In this document: one piece after another, positions 6,706 to 15,981 of the stretch
Numbering within the stretch: the first letter of the stretch is position 1
How the letters are laid out: each line of letters begins with the position of its first letter
NCBI GenBank assembly: GCA_015055905.1
Contig: SVHI01000007.1
Location: 1-59,607 of the forward strand
From: Clostridiales bacterium
GTDB taxonomy: Bacteria > Bacillota > Clostridia > Christensenellales > UBA1242
Direction: 5' to 3'
DNA length: 59,607 nt
The notes under the pieces: model-generated
Seen by the model: the letters and a program-made list of their open reading frames with translations, nothing else
What the model was told of the DNA's origin: nothing
Databases searched by the model: none
Position numbers and translations under genes: made by a program

Positions 6706-7989
6706 ATGACGGTTCTTTACATTTTGCTTGCACTTGTGGTTTTGCTCGTGATGATAACTGTTCACGAACTTGGACACTATGTTGCTGGTAAAATTTTTGG
6801 ATTTAAGATAAACGAATTTTCAATAGGTTTTGGACCTGCTATCTATAAAAGAACGAAAAAAGACGGCGAAATCTTTGCTGTTCGTGCGCTTCCTCTTGGC
6901 GGTTACTGTGCATTTGAGGGAGAAGACGAGGAAGGAAAAGACAAACCAGATTCGTTCAACAATAGACCAGCGTGGAAAAGGCTTATTGTCCTTTTGTCTG
7001 GCGTAACATTCAACTTCTTGTTTGGTATTTTGACTGGTGCAATTTATTTGTTTGTAACAGGCTACGCAACTCCTTATATCACAACTTCAATGAATAAAGC
7101 AGAAACCACAGGTTCTGGCGTTCAAGCAAAAGACATTATTGTTGCGGTTGACGGAAAAACTATTGAAAACTACCGCACATTCGATTCGCTTATTGCTGGT
7201 TATAAGGAAGGTGACACATTCACATTAACCGTTAATAGAGACGGAAAAATTATTGATGTAACATCTTCAAAACAAAAATATCCAGCACATTATTCAGTTT
7301 TAAATAACGCAGAATTTGATGGCAAAATCTTTGATGTAGAAGGAAAGGTTATTGATATCTACACATTCAGTGACGAGATTGCACATCTTCCAGTAAGCGC
7401 TGAAGAAGGCGATGCTGTTGGAACTGGTGTTGCGTTAGAAACCTATCTTTCAGGCATCTATAAAGCAGACGGAACAACTTACACTCTTGATGAGGCAAAA
7501 GAACTTGTTAAAAAGGGTGCGATTGTTTATGTTAAAGAGGGTGTTGGTGTAGGCATAACTTACGCTCACAACTTTGAAAATTATGGATTCTTTGAATCTA
7601 TTGGAAAAGCTTGGCCATTCTGTTTCTATTTATGTGACACAATCCTTGGCGCGCTTGGTGGCTTGTTCACTGGAGCAACTAGTGTTAACGATATGGGTGG
7701 AACAATCACTGCGGTTTCTCAAATTGCAGAAATCAGCCAAATGGGAATTGGTTACTTCTTATTATTGTTGCCACTTCTTGCAATGAACCTTGCACTTTTC
7801 AATGTGCTTCCAATTCCATCACTCGATGGTGCTAGATGCATTTTTGTTATCATTGAAATGATATTTAGAAAACCAGTTCCAAGAAAAATTGAGGGCTGGA
7901 TTCACACCGTTGGACTATTCTTGTTGCTGGGACTTGTTATTTTCTTTGATATAAATCACTTTATTGTCTCGGCAAAACTGCTTTTGTAA
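6706..7989 (+). CDS. rseP: RIP metalloprotease (site-2 protease) RseP
   Basis: Intramembrane zinc protease that cuts transmembrane regulators such as anti-sigma factors. HELGH at residues 20-24 in the first membrane segment is the zinc site, and NVLPIPSLDGAR near the C-terminus holds the third ligand. One PDZ domain (GVQAKDIIVAVDGKTIENY) is followed by a longer than usual soluble insert (about 190-280) before the last membrane segments. 427 residues. Third gene of the uppS-cdsA-rseP group. Confidence 0.93.
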   Translation: MTVLYILLALVVLLVMITVHELGHYVAGKIFGFKINEFSIGFGPAIYKRTKKDGEIFAVRALPLGGYCAFEGEDEEGKDKPDSFNNRPAWKRLIVLLSGVTFNFLFGILTGAIYLFVTGYATPYITTSMNKAETTGSGVQAKDIIVAVDGKTIENYRTFDSLIAGYKEGDTFTLTVNRDGKIIDVTSSKQKYPAHYSVLNNAEFDGKIFDVEGKVIDIYTFSDEIAHLPVSAEEGDAVGTGVALETYLSGIYKADGTTYTLDEAKELVKKGAIVYVKEGVGVGITYAHNFENYGFFESIGKAWPFCFYLCDTILGALGGLFTGATSVNDMGGTITAVSQIAEISQMGIGYFLLLLPLLAMNLALFNVLPIPSLDGARCIFVIIEMIFRKPVPRKIEGWIHTVGLFLLLGLVIFFDINHFIVSAKLLL

Positions 7990-7992
7990 ACT

Positions 7993-9660
7993 ATGGAAAA
8001 ATTAATTGAAGAACTTAATAACTTTTCAAACAATAAATATGAATTTATGTTAAAATCTGCTACTTTAAAAAAAGCGGCAGATTTTTGCGTGATTGAAATT
8101 TTTTATAAAGATGGAACAATGCTCTCAGTTCAAGAAAAAACAAAACTTCAAGAGTTTGCTCTTTCAATTTTGCCAAAAGATTTCAAGTATTCAATTGACT
8201 TTGTTAAACATTATATTAGCGAAGAAAAAATTGAAGAAGATGTTAAGTTGTTTATTTTGAAAAACTGTCCTTCAATAACTTACAAGATTGAAAAGATTTG
8301 TTTAAATGACAACAAGTTTGAAATTTTGCTTTCTATTGATGAACTTTCATTTGACCACGCAAAACAAAAGAAATTAGATTCAATTATGGAAAAGCACTTT
8401 AAAAAATTATATAAAAACTATGAGTTTCATTGTGAGTTGAAACAAGAAGTTTTAATTGTTGAAGATGAAAAAGAAACACTAAAAGCAAACTTTGTTGAAG
8501 AAGAGGTTGACATTTTTGCAAAAAGGAAAATTGAATTTTCAAATGTTGTGGAAATTGTTGGTGAAAAGTTTGAAGACGTTAAAGCTGACTACATAAAGGA
8601 TAAAACTAAGGTTGAAGAGACTCCAGTTGTTGTTTGCGGAACTATTCAAAATATTAAAGAAATTATCATAAAAAGAAAGCCTAAGAAAACAGAAGATGAA
8701 TTAGCAGAAGAAACTGAAAACGCTGAAAAAATCGAAAATGACGAGGCTGAAAAACTTGATGAAGAAGTTGACGAAACAAAATATCAAAGAAAGATGTATA
8801 AGTTCACTTTGGCAGATTTTACTGGCGAAATTGTTTGTGTGTTCTTTTCAAATAAAGCGAACCAAGCGGCAGTTGAAAAACTTGAAAAAGGTTCAGTTAT
8901 TGTTGTTCGTGGAAATCTTGAAGATGACAAATTTTCAGGTGGTGTAAGTTTGAGGGTTAAGGACATTGCATACTGCTCGCTTCCTGAAAAATTTGAAGAA
9001 CACATTGAATATAGAAAAGAAAAACCTTTCTATGAATTTGTTGAGCCTGAAAGAATAGTGACTTTCTCTCAAGATACTCTTATGGATTTTGGTGCAGTAA
9101 AAAGCGTTCCAAAATATCTTCAAGACAAGACATTTGTTTGCTATGACTTTGAAACCACTGGGCTTCACTATGTAAACGGCGACAAAATCATTGAAATCGG
9201 TGCTGTTAAAATTGAAAATGGCAAAATCACTGAAAAGTTTATGAGTTTTGTTGACCCAGAAAAACATATTCCTGAAGAGTCTTCAGCGATTTCTGGTATT
9301 GTTGATAGTGATGTTAAAGGTGCACCGACCGCAGACAAAGTTCTTCAAGACTTTTATAAGTGGACAAGGGGCGCAATCATTATTGGTTACAACAACATCA
9401 ACTTTGATAACATCTTCTTGCTTGGTCAAGGAAAGAGTGCAAGATTTAACTTTGACAATGAAACCGATGATGTTTATAGATGGGCTCAAAAATATGTTCG
9501 TGGTGTTAAAAACTATAGGCTCAAAACTATTGCTGACAAGGTTGGTGTTGTGCTAGACAACGCGCATAGAGCGGTTTATGATGCCTTGGCAACTGCCGAA
9601 ATTTTTATAAAAATCCACGAAATCTTTGAAAATGATATAAATTTGACCATAAACGGCTAA
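7993..9660 (+). CDS. PolC-like protein with N-terminal, OB and exonuclease domains but no PHP or polymerase
   Basis: Occupies the usual polC position after rseP and before rimP, but is only 555 residues against about 1,440 for full PolC. Residues 1-150 match the PolC N-terminal domain. About 205-330 is the OB domain, interrupted by a very acidic linker (ELAEETENAEKIENDEAEK). About 380-545 is a DnaQ-type 3'-5' exonuclease with DFETTG (D385, E387), YNNINFD and HRAVYDA (H525, D530). The PHP halves that normally flank the exonuclease, and the whole palm/fingers/thumb, are missing, and the stop codon is followed directly by the rimP promoter. It could be a proofreading or accessory subunit acting in trans. 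Its catalytic exonuclease residues are complete, so it does not look like a pseudogene. Confidence 0.8.
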   Translation: MEKLIEELNNFSNNKYEFMLKSATLKKAADFCVIEIFYKDGTMLSVQEKTKLQEFALSILPKDFKYSIDFVKHYISEEKIEEDVKLFILKNCPSITYKIEKICLNDNKFEILLSIDELSFDHAKQKKLDSIMEKHFKKLYKNYEFHCELKQEVLIVEDEKETLKANFVEEEVDIFAKRKIEFSNVVEIVGEKFEDVKADYIKDKTKVEETPVVVCGTIQNIKEIIIKRKPKKTEDELAEETENAEKIENDEAEKLDEEVDETKYQRKMYKFTLADFTGEIVCVFFSNKANQAAVEKLEKGSVIVVRGNLEDDKFSGGVSLRVKDIAYCSLPEKFEEHIEYRKEKPFYEFVEPERIVTFSQDTLMDFGAVKSVPKYLQDKTFVCYDFETTGLHYVNGDKIIEIGAVKIENGKITEKFMSFVDPEKHIPEESSAISGIVDSDVKGAPTADKVLQDFYKWTRGAIIIGYNNINFDNIFLLGQGKSARFNFDNETDDVYRWAQKYVRGVKNYRLKTIADKVGVVLDNAHRAVYDALATAEIFIKIHEIFENDINLTING

Positions 9661-9678
9661 AAAAAATGCTGCGAGGGC

Positions 9679-9707
9679 TTGCAAAATCGTAATTTATGGG
9701 GTATAAT
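9679..9707 (+). promoter_or_regulatory. Sigma-A-like promoter of the rimP-nusA-infB operon
   Basis: TTGCAA, 17 bp, TATAAT, 77 bp before rimP. Confidence 0.8.
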
Positions 9708-9732
9708 ACAAGTATAGAATAGCTTGACTTTG

Positions 9733-9752
9733 GGAGTGGCGAGAGCCACTCC
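9733..9752 (+). promoter_or_regulatory. Leader hairpin of rimP-nusA with GAGA tetraloop
   Basis: GGAGTGGC-GAGA-GCCACTCC, a perfect 8-bp stem closed by a GNRA tetraloop, about 25 nt into the predicted transcript. It is followed by TAAAATTTTGT, not a clean U-tract, so it is an imperfect terminator or a protein/RNA binding site. Control of a nusA operon by its leader is plausible but inferred. Confidence 0.5.
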
Positions 9753-9783
9753 TAAAATTTTGTAAAAAAATAAGGAGAAAGCA

Positions 9784-10245
9784 ATGTCTAAAATTTCAGA
9801 AAAAATTGAAGAATTTATCACTCCAATAGTTGAGGAACTTGGCTATGAAATTGTTGAAGTTGAATTTGCTAAAAAATACAACGGCGACAACTTAACAGTG
9901 TTTATTGATAAGCCAGGCGGTGGAATAACAATCAATGACTGCGAGGCGGTGCACAACGCTATCGATGAACCACTTGACGAACTAAATCCAACCAATGACA
10001 AGCCTTATACGCTCAATGTTTCAAGCCCTGGAATTGATAGACCTATTGTGACCGACAAAGACTATAACCGCAACAAGGGCGAAGTTTTGGAAGTTAAGTT
10101 ATTTGAGGCAATACAAAAAAAGAAATTATTTGTTGGAACTTTGATTGATTTTAATAGTGAAACCGTAACTCTTGACGTTGACGGAAAAACACTTGAAATT
10201 GAAAGAAAGAAAATATCTAAAGCAACAAAATATATAAACTTTTAG
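9784..10245 (+). CDS. rimP: Ribosome maturation factor RimP
   Basis: Assists late 30S assembly. LGYEIVEVEFAKK, GGGITINDCEAVHNAIDEPLDE and LNVSSPGIDRPI are RimP motifs. 153 residues, typical. First gene of the conserved rimP-nusA-rnpM-ylxQ-infB-rbfA operon; nusA begins 9 bp after its stop. Confidence 0.95.
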   Translation: MSKISEKIEEFITPIVEELGYEIVEVEFAKKYNGDNLTVFIDKPGGGITINDCEAVHNAIDEPLDELNPTNDKPYTLNVSSPGIDRPIVTDKDYNRNKGEVLEVKLFEAIQKKKLFVGTLIDFNSETVTLDVDGKTLEIERKKISKATKYINF

Positions 10246-10254
10246 GAGAAAATT

Positions 10255-11382
10255 ATGGTAAATAAAGGTTTTTTTGAGGCACTTGACGCCTTAGAACAAG
10301 AAAAAGGTATTAGCAAAGAATATTTTATGGACGCGCTCCAAACAGCACTTACAACTGCATACAAGAGAAACTTCAATGAAGTTAGACCTGTTGAAGTTGC
10401 TATTGACCCAGCAAAATATTCTATTGACATCTATGCATACCAAACAATCGTTAGCGAAGTTGAAAATCCAGACGAACAAATTTCACTTGTTGATGCAAAA
10501 CAAATCAAAAAGACAGCAAAACTTGGTGACAAGATTAAAACAAAATTCTCACCAAAGGACTTTGCTAGAATTGCAGCAAGCATCGCTAAACAAGTAATCA
10601 CACAAAAACTTCGTGAAAAAGAAAAAGATTCAGCTTATGGCGAATTTAGCAGCAAAGTTGGAACTTTGATGACTGGTATTGTTAGCCGCGTTGATGCTGG
10701 AAACGTTTACATTGAGTTCCCAGGAACAAACACTGAAGGTGTTATGTCTGAATATGACCAAATTGCAACAGAAAAATATCAAAATGGCGACAGAATTAAA
10801 GTTTATGTTAAAAAACTTCGTGAAACAAACTATGGCGTTCAAGCAATCTGCTCAAGGTCAAATGCTGACTTTGTTAGAAAACTCTTTGAACTTGAAGTTC
10901 CTGAAATTCAAGACGGCGTTGTTGAAATTGTGAACGTTGTTCGTGAAGTTGGCTACAGAACTAAAATTGCAATCAACTCAAAAGACCCTAACGTTGACGC
11001 ACTTGGCGCTTGTGTTGGTGCTAAAGGTGTTCGTGTTAATTCAATCGTATTCCAACTTGGTGGCGAAAAGATTGATATTATTGTTTGGTCTGATGACCCA
11101 TTTGAATATATCGCTAGAGCACTTTCTCCTGCAAAAGTTATTTCAGTTGAAATTGATGAAATCACAAAGTCTGCAAGAGTTATTGTTCCAGATGACAAAC
11201 TTTCACTTGCTATCGGCAAAGGTGGTCAAAATGTTCGCTTAGCAGCAAAACTTACTAACTGGAAGATTGATGTTAAGAGCGAAAGCAAAGCAAGAGAAGA
11301 TTCAGTTGTTGATGTTAGCCACACAGACGTTGATGATATCGGTGGAATCTTCAGCGGAACAGAAGATATTAGTCTTGACTAA
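10255..11382 (+). CDS. nusA: Transcription termination/antitermination factor NusA
   Basis: Binds RNA polymerase and nascent RNA and modulates pausing and termination. N-terminal RNAP-binding domain (FFEALDALEQEKGISKEYFMDAL), S1 domain from about 135 (GTLMTGIVSRVDAGNVYIEF), then KH1 (VGAKGVRVNSIVFQLGGEKIDI) and KH2 (IGKGGQNVRLAAKLTNWKIDV). 375 residues, the Gram-positive short form without the acidic repeats. AGGAGAAAATT precedes ATG. Confidence 0.97.
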   Translation: MVNKGFFEALDALEQEKGISKEYFMDALQTALTTAYKRNFNEVRPVEVAIDPAKYSIDIYAYQTIVSEVENPDEQISLVDAKQIKKTAKLGDKIKTKFSPKDFARIAASIAKQVITQKLREKEKDSAYGEFSSKVGTLMTGIVSRVDAGNVYIEFPGTNTEGVMSEYDQIATEKYQNGDRIKVYVKKLRETNYGVQAICSRSNADFVRKLFELEVPEIQDGVVEIVNVVREVGYRTKIAINSKDPNVDALGACVGAKGVRVNSIVFQLGGEKIDIIVWSDDPFEYIARALSPAKVISVEIDEITKSARVIVPDDKLSLAIGKGGQNVRLAAKLTNWKIDVKSESKAREDSVVDVSHTDVDDIGGIFSGTEDISLD

Positions 11383-11394
11383 AAAGGAGAGATT

Positions 11395-11661
11395 ATGACA
11401 AACAAACCTGAAAGAACCTGCATTGCTTGCAGAAAGAAAGGTTCAAAAGAAAACTTTATTAAGATTGTGAAAAATAAGTCTGGTGAGTTTAAAATCGAAA
11501 GAGATAAGAAACTCGATGGACGTGGTGCATATATTTGTAAAACAAATGAATGTGTTGAAAAATGTGCAAAAACCAGATCACTTAATAGAGTTTTTAAAAC
11601 GGTTGTCCCACAAGAAGTTTACGAGGAATTAAAAAATGAGTTTACAAATACCGAAAATTAA
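11395..11661 (+). CDS. rnpM: RNase P modulator RnpM (YlxR)
   Basis: YlxR-family protein, reported to bind the RNase P RNA and modulate its activity. PERTCIACRKKGSKENFIKIV and LDGRGAYICKTNECVEKC are the conserved family stretches. 88 residues. Lies between nusA and ylxQ as in Bacillus; its end overlaps the ylxQ start by 26 bases. Confidence 0.92.
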   Translation: MTNKPERTCIACRKKGSKENFIKIVKNKSGEFKIERDKKLDGRGAYICKTNECVEKCAKTRSLNRVFKTVVPQEVYEELKNEFTNTEN

Positions 11662-11938
11662 AACATATATAGGGTTTGCAATCAAATCCCGTGAAATTAA
11701 GTTTGGTGTTGACGATATTGTGAAAACAAAGAATCCTAAACTTGTGCTCGCATCAAAGGGGCTGGGAGAATCAAGTCTATCAAAACTTAAAAAGTTTTTG
11801 GATAGCAAAAATATGGAAGTAACTTTGCTAGACGATGCAGATTTTGCAGAGATTATGCAAAGCGAAAATATAAAAGCTGTCTCTATCGAGAATAATAACT
11901 TGGCAGAGGCAATTAAGAAAAATTTGACTAATTTTTAG
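11636..11938 (+). CDS. L7Ae-family RNA-binding protein YlxQ
   Basis: 100 residues with an L7Ae/L30e-type fold: GFAIKSREIKFGVDDIVK, LVLASKGLGESSLSKLKKFL. Such proteins bind kink-turn RNA; the role of YlxQ is not settled. The ATG lies within the end of rnpM, so the two are translationally coupled. Confidence 0.85.
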   Translation: MSLQIPKIKTYIGFAIKSREIKFGVDDIVKTKNPKLVLASKGLGESSLSKLKKFLDSKNMEVTLLDDADFAEIMQSENIKAVSIENNNLAEAIKKNLTNF

Positions 11939-11954
11939 TCGTGGAGGAAAAACT

Positions 11955-14576
11955 TTGAATAAAACAGAAAACAAAACACAATTAGATTTTTCAAACATTA
12001 GAGATTTGCAAAATATTATTAAGTCTAATGGAATTTCAAAGCTTGCAATGGGTGTTAAGTCTTTTAGACAAAGACTTGCTTCTGTTGGCGAAAAAATCAC
12101 AAACGCAAAGAAGGCTAGTGCTGTAAAAGTTGCACCAGCTCCAGTTGTTGCTGCGCCAAAAGTTGAAGCAAAGCCAGTTGTTGCAAAAACTGAAGCTCCT
12201 GCTGTAAAACCTCAGGCTGAAAATTATCAGGATAGAGGAGACAGAACCGCTGTTAGAAAGCAAGGTTTTGATAACAGAAATGGCTACAATGGTAATGGTC
12301 AAGGTTATCAAGGCAGACAAGGCGGAAACTTTGCAAACGGTCAAAGACCTGCAGGTCAAGGCTTTGGAAACAGACCACAAAACGGTGGCTTTGGAAACAG
12401 ACAAGGCGGAAAGTTTGTTGCAACAGGCGAACGTAGATTCGATAACAACAACGACAATAAACGTCCTGGCGCATTTTCTAATGGTCAAAATGGCAGATTT
12501 GGTAAACCTGGTGATAGACCAATGGGTGGTCCAAACGGTCAAAGAAAACCATTTGGTGCAGCTGGTGCAGGAACTGGACCAAGACTTGCTAGACCAACAG
12601 AAACATTTGATGCAAGCACACTTGCTAAAAACAATACACATTCTGCTCCAAAGAAAAAATCACACGACAAGGGCGAAGAAAAGAAATCACTCAACAAGAA
12701 ATCACTTCTTATGCGTGGTTATGTTAGTGATGAAGGTTCAATGGACGAAGATGGTGTTGTAAAAGTTTATAGCAGCAGCAAAAAGGCAAAAGAAGAACAA
12801 GTTGTTCAAAAAGTTGTTAAAAAGATTGAACACGCAGTTATCACAACTGATAACCTCACTGTTAAAATCTTGGCTGAGGCTATTGGAAAATCTGTTCCTG
12901 AACTTATGGGCAAATTCTTGCTCCTTGGTATGATGGTTAACATTAACTCTAACATTGATTTCGAATCTGCAGAACTTGTTGCTGGCGAATTTGGAATTAC
13001 ATTAGAGAAAAAGGTTGAAAAATCATTCGAAGAAAAACTTGCAGATTCTTATGCAAACATTGTTGATGAAGACAAAGACCTTGTTAAGCGTCCTGCAGTT
13101 GTCTGCGTTATGGGTCACGTTGACCACGGTAAAACATCACTTCTTGATAGCATTAGAAAAACAAACATTGTTGCTGGCGAAGCTGGTGGTATTACTCAAA
13201 GCATTGGTGCATATACCATTAAACTTAACGGTGAAGACATCACATTCATTGATACCCCTGGACACGAAGCATTCACTGCTATGCGTGAAAGAGGTGCAAA
13301 ACTTACCGATATCGCAATTTTGATTGTTGCTGCAGACGACGGTGTTATGCCTCAAACTGTTGAATCAATCAAACAAATCAAGAACGCAAAAGTTCCTATG
13401 ATTGTTGCAATCAGCAAAATCGATAAGCCAGGCGCTAATATCGATAACGTTAAAACACAACTTGCACAATATGACGTTCTTCCTGAAGAATGGGGCGGCG
13501 ATGCAATCATCGTTCCAATCGATGCTAAACACGGAACTCACGTTGACAAACTTCTTGAAATGGTGCTCTTTGTTGCTGAATATGAAAACCTTAGAGCAAA
13601 TCCAAACAGAAAAGCTTCTGGTTCAATCATTGAAGCTAAGCTTGACAGAGGTCTTGGTGCGGTTGCTACTGTTCTTGTTCAAAACGGAACACTTCACGTT
13701 GGTGACTATGTTGTTGTTGGAACTTGCACAGGTAAGATTCGTGCGATGATGAACGACAAGAATGAAAGAATCAAGAGTGCAGGACCTTCAATCGCGGTTC
13801 AAATTAACGGTCTTTCAGGCGTTCCAAACGCTGGAGATGAACTCTTTGTTGTTGACGAAAAAATGAGCCGTCAAGTTGCTCTTGAACGTCAAAACCAAGC
13901 AAGAGTTAATATGATTAAAGGTGCAGACCTTTCAATCGAAAATATGATGAATAAGATTGCTGACAGCAACTTCAAAGACTACAACGTTATTGTTAAAGCA
14001 GATGTTCAAGGTTCTGTTGAAGCGCTTAAACAATCACTTCTTACTCTTCAAAATGAAGAAGTTAAGGTTAGATTTGTTAGCGGTGGTGTTGGTGCTATTA
14101 ACGAAAACGACGTTAACCTTGCTCAAGCATCAAACGCTTTGATTGTTGCGTTTAACACAAACACAGACTTCAAAGCAAAAGTTATGGCTGATAAATATAA
14201 GGTTGAAATTAAGAACTCAAGAATTATCTATGAAGTTCTTGACTATATCACAGAAAAAATCAACAAGATGGTAACTCCAAAATATAAAGAAGTTATCACA
14301 GGACACGCAGAAATTCGTGCTACATTCAAGGCTAGCAAAGTGGGCTTGATTGCGGGAACTTATGTTAAAGACGGTAGAATTTCTAGAGGTAACAAAGCCA
14401 GAGTTTATAGAGACGACAAACTCATCTTTGAAGGCGAAATTGGAACAATTCAAAGAGAAAAGAACGAGGCTAAAGACGTTGATGCTGGATTTGAGTGTGG
14501 TGTTACATTTGCAGGCTTTACTAACTTTGCAGTTGGCGACACATTTGAAACATACACTTTAGAGAGAATTAATTAA
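11955..14576 (+). CDS. infB: Translation initiation factor IF-2
   Basis: GTPase that places initiator tRNA on the 30S subunit. TTG start (11955) after GTGGAGGAAAAAC. Residues 1-65 are Lys/Ala-rich. About 75-230 is a Gly/Asn/Arg/Gln-rich low-complexity region ([25 protein letters not shown]). The IF2-N domain lies near 290-340. The G domain starts with GHVDHGKT (387-394) and contains DTPGHEAF. The G4 motif, usually NKxD, reads SKID (S487), and G5, usually SAK, reads DAK (D523). Domains II, III and IV follow intact to the end. 873 residues, in the usual range. Downstream terminator-like hairpin before rbfA. Confidence 0.96.
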   Translation: MNKTENKTQLDFSNIRDLQNIIKSNGISKLAMGVKSFRQRLASVGEKITNAKKASAVKVAPAPVVAAPKVEAKPVVAKTEAPAVKPQAENYQDRGDRTAVRKQGFDNRNGYNGNGQGYQGRQGGNFANGQRPAGQGFGNRPQNGGFGNRQGGKFVATGERRFDNNNDNKRPGAFSNGQNGRFGKPGDRPMGGPNGQRKPFGAAGAGTGPRLARPTETFDASTLAKNNTHSAPKKKSHDKGEEKKSLNKKSLLMRGYVSDEGSMDEDGVVKVYSSSKKAKEEQVVQKVVKKIEHAVITTDNLTVKILAEAIGKSVPELMGKFLLLGMMVNINSNIDFESAELVAGEFGITLEKKVEKSFEEKLADSYANIVDEDKDLVKRPAVVCVMGHVDHGKTSLLDSIRKTNIVAGEAGGITQSIGAYTIKLNGEDITFIDTPGHEAFTAMRERGAKLTDIAILIVAADDGVMPQTVESIKQIKNAKVPMIVAISKIDKPGANIDNVKTQLAQYDVLPEEWGGDAIIVPIDAKHGTHVDKLLEMVLFVAEYENLRANPNRKASGSIIEAKLDRGLGAVATVLVQNGTLHVGDYVVVGTCTGKIRAMMNDKNERIKSAGPSIAVQINGLSGVPNAGDELFVVDEKMSRQVALERQNQARVNMIKGADLSIENMMNKIADSNFKDYNVIVKADVQGSVEALKQSLLTLQNEEVKVRFVSGGVGAINENDVNLAQASNALIVAFNTNTDFKAKVMADKYKVEIKNSRIIYEVLDYITEKINKMVTPKYKEVITGHAEIRATFKASKVGLIAGTYVKDGRISRGNKARVYRDDKLIFEGEIGTIQREKNEAKDVDAGFECGVTFAGFTNFAVGDTFETYTLERIN

Positions 14577-14591
14577 ATATAAAAAACAACA

Positions 14592-14626
14592 AGAGCGTGC
14601 GATTACTTCAATCGCTCTCGTTTTTT
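14592..14626 (+). terminator. Terminator-like hairpin between infB and rbfA
   Basis: AGAGCG/CGCTCT stem with an internal bulge and inner ATT/AAT pairs, followed by CGTTTTTT. It lies immediately before the rbfA ribosome binding site, inside an operon that is usually continuous, so it may only attenuate. Confidence 0.6.
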
Positions 14627-14636
14627 AGGAGGAAAT

Positions 14637-15026
14637 ATGGCTAATAGTAAAAGAATGAGCAGAGTTGATGCTGAAATTCAAAAAGCACTTGCTAGCATCA
14701 TTTCAAAATTCGATGATATTGATTTTGCAACTTCACTTATTTCTGTTATGAAAGTTGAAACTACTGCAGATTTCTCATTTGCAAAGGTTTATGTTAGCGT
14801 TCTTGGTGAAAAAGAGAAAAAGACCAGAATCGTTAAGAAACTCAACGATAACAAAAAAACAATTAGATATGATTTAGCGCATAGTCTCAAAATGAGAAAT
14901 GTTCCTGAACTTTCATTTATTGTTGATGAGGTTGAAGAAAAGGCTGAAAGAATTTTGAAACTCTTTGAGAAGATTGAAACCGAACTTCCACCAGAAACAA
15001 ACGAGGAGACTGAAAATGAAGACTAA
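14637..15026 (+). CDS. rbfA: Ribosome-binding factor A
   Basis: KH-fold cold-shock 30S assembly factor. RMSRVDAEIQKALASIIS, FAKVYVSVLG and the C-terminal LSFIVDEVEEKAERI fit the family. 129 residues with a short acidic tail. AGGAGGAAAT before ATG; its end overlaps the start of nrnA by 11 bases. Confidence 0.94.
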   Translation: MANSKRMSRVDAEIQKALASIISKFDDIDFATSLISVMKVETTADFSFAKVYVSVLGEKEKKTRIVKKLNDNKKTIRYDLAHSLKMRNVPELSFIVDEVEEKAERILKLFEKIETELPPETNEETENED

Positions 15027-15981
15027 GGTCGTTGAACTTTTAAAGTCTGCTGAATCAGTTGCGATTTATTCGCATATCAACAGTGATTGTGATGCAATGG
15101 GTTCGTCTCTTGCTCTTAAGGAAGCACTTGAGATTTTAGGAAAGAAAGTTGATGTCTATTCAAATTCAAACTTTCCAGCATCTTTTGCTTTTTATGGCGA
15201 CTTGTCGTTTGTGAATAAAAAAACTCAAGACAAATATGACCTTGCAGTTTGTTTGGACACTGCAAACGAGGCTAGGCTTGGAAAATTCAAGTTCACATAT
15301 CGAAAAGGCGTGAAGAATGTTTTAGTAATTGACCACCACCACACAGCAAATGAAAAGTATGGAAAGGTTAACTATGTTCTTCAAGCTTCAGCAACCGCTG
15401 AAATGCTTTATGACATTATCGTTTCGCTTGGAGTGAAAATTAACACCAAAATCAGCAAGTTCTTGCTTTCAGGAATCTTGACCGATACTGGAAAGTTTAC
15501 ACACTCAGTTAATGAAAACACTTTTGTTGTGGTTTCAAAACTTCTGGCTGTTGGAGGCTTTTCAATCGAAGATGTCGTGAACCCCATCTTTAACTCAATG
15601 TCAAACAACTCTTTCCAAATGCTTAAGAGGGTCTATAATTATATGGAATTCTATTGCGGTGGAAAGTTTGCACTTGTTGTTTTAAGGCGTAGTGACTTTA
15701 TTGAAACAGGCACAACTCTTGATGATACTGATGCGTTCCCAGATTTGCCACTGCAACTTGAAAGTGTAAAATTTTGTATTTTGGCATCTGAAGATGACAA
15801 GGGTTATTTTAGAGTTTCATTTAGGTCAAAAGGTGAAATTTCTGCAAGAGCCGTTGCTGAGTCTTTTGGCGGTGGTGGGCACCTCAACGCAAGCGGTTGC
15901 AAGATTTTTGGCGAATATGAAGACGTAAAACAAAAATTAATTGATAGCACACTATCAGTTTTAGGTTGGAAAAATGACTAA
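15016..15981 (+). CDS. nrnA: DHH-family oligoribonuclease/pAp phosphatase NrnA
   Basis: Degrades short RNA oligomers and dephosphorylates pAp or cyclic dinucleotide products. DHH motifs: HINSDCDAMGSS, DTANEARLG, IDHHHTANEKYG, and GILTDTGKF. The C-terminal DHHA1 motif is FGGGGHLNASGCK. 321 residues. I use the ATG at 15016, preceded by GAGGAG, instead of the ORF start at 14965, which lies inside rbfA. rbfA-nrnA-truB is a standard string. Confidence 0.92.
   Translation: MKTKVVELLKSAESVAIYSHINSDCDAMGSSLALKEALEILGKKVDVYSNSNFPASFAFYGDLSFVNKKTQDKYDLAVCLDTANEARLGKFKFTYRKGVKNVLVIDHHHTANEKYGKVNYVLQASATAEMLYDIIVSLGVKINTKISKFLLSGILTDTGKFTHSVNENTFVVVSKLLAVGGFSIEDVVNPIFNSMSNNSFQMLKRVYNYMEFYCGGKFALVVLRRSDFIETGTTLDDTDAFPDLPLQLESVKFCILASEDDKGYFRVSFRSKGEISARAVAESFGGGGHLNASGCKIFGEYEDVKQKLIDSTLSVLGWKND

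Noticed and set aside
8690-8800. Frameshift or assembly error in the PolC-like gene
   Set aside because: The acidic linker is in frame, and all three exonuclease motifs follow in the same frame; nothing PHP- or polymerase-like is visible in other frames between 9660 and rimP.
12036-12641. 201-residue minus-strand ORF (Ser/Cys/Trp-rich) opposite infB
   Set aside because: Antisense shadow of the codon-biased low-complexity region of infB; no ribosome binding site and improbable composition.
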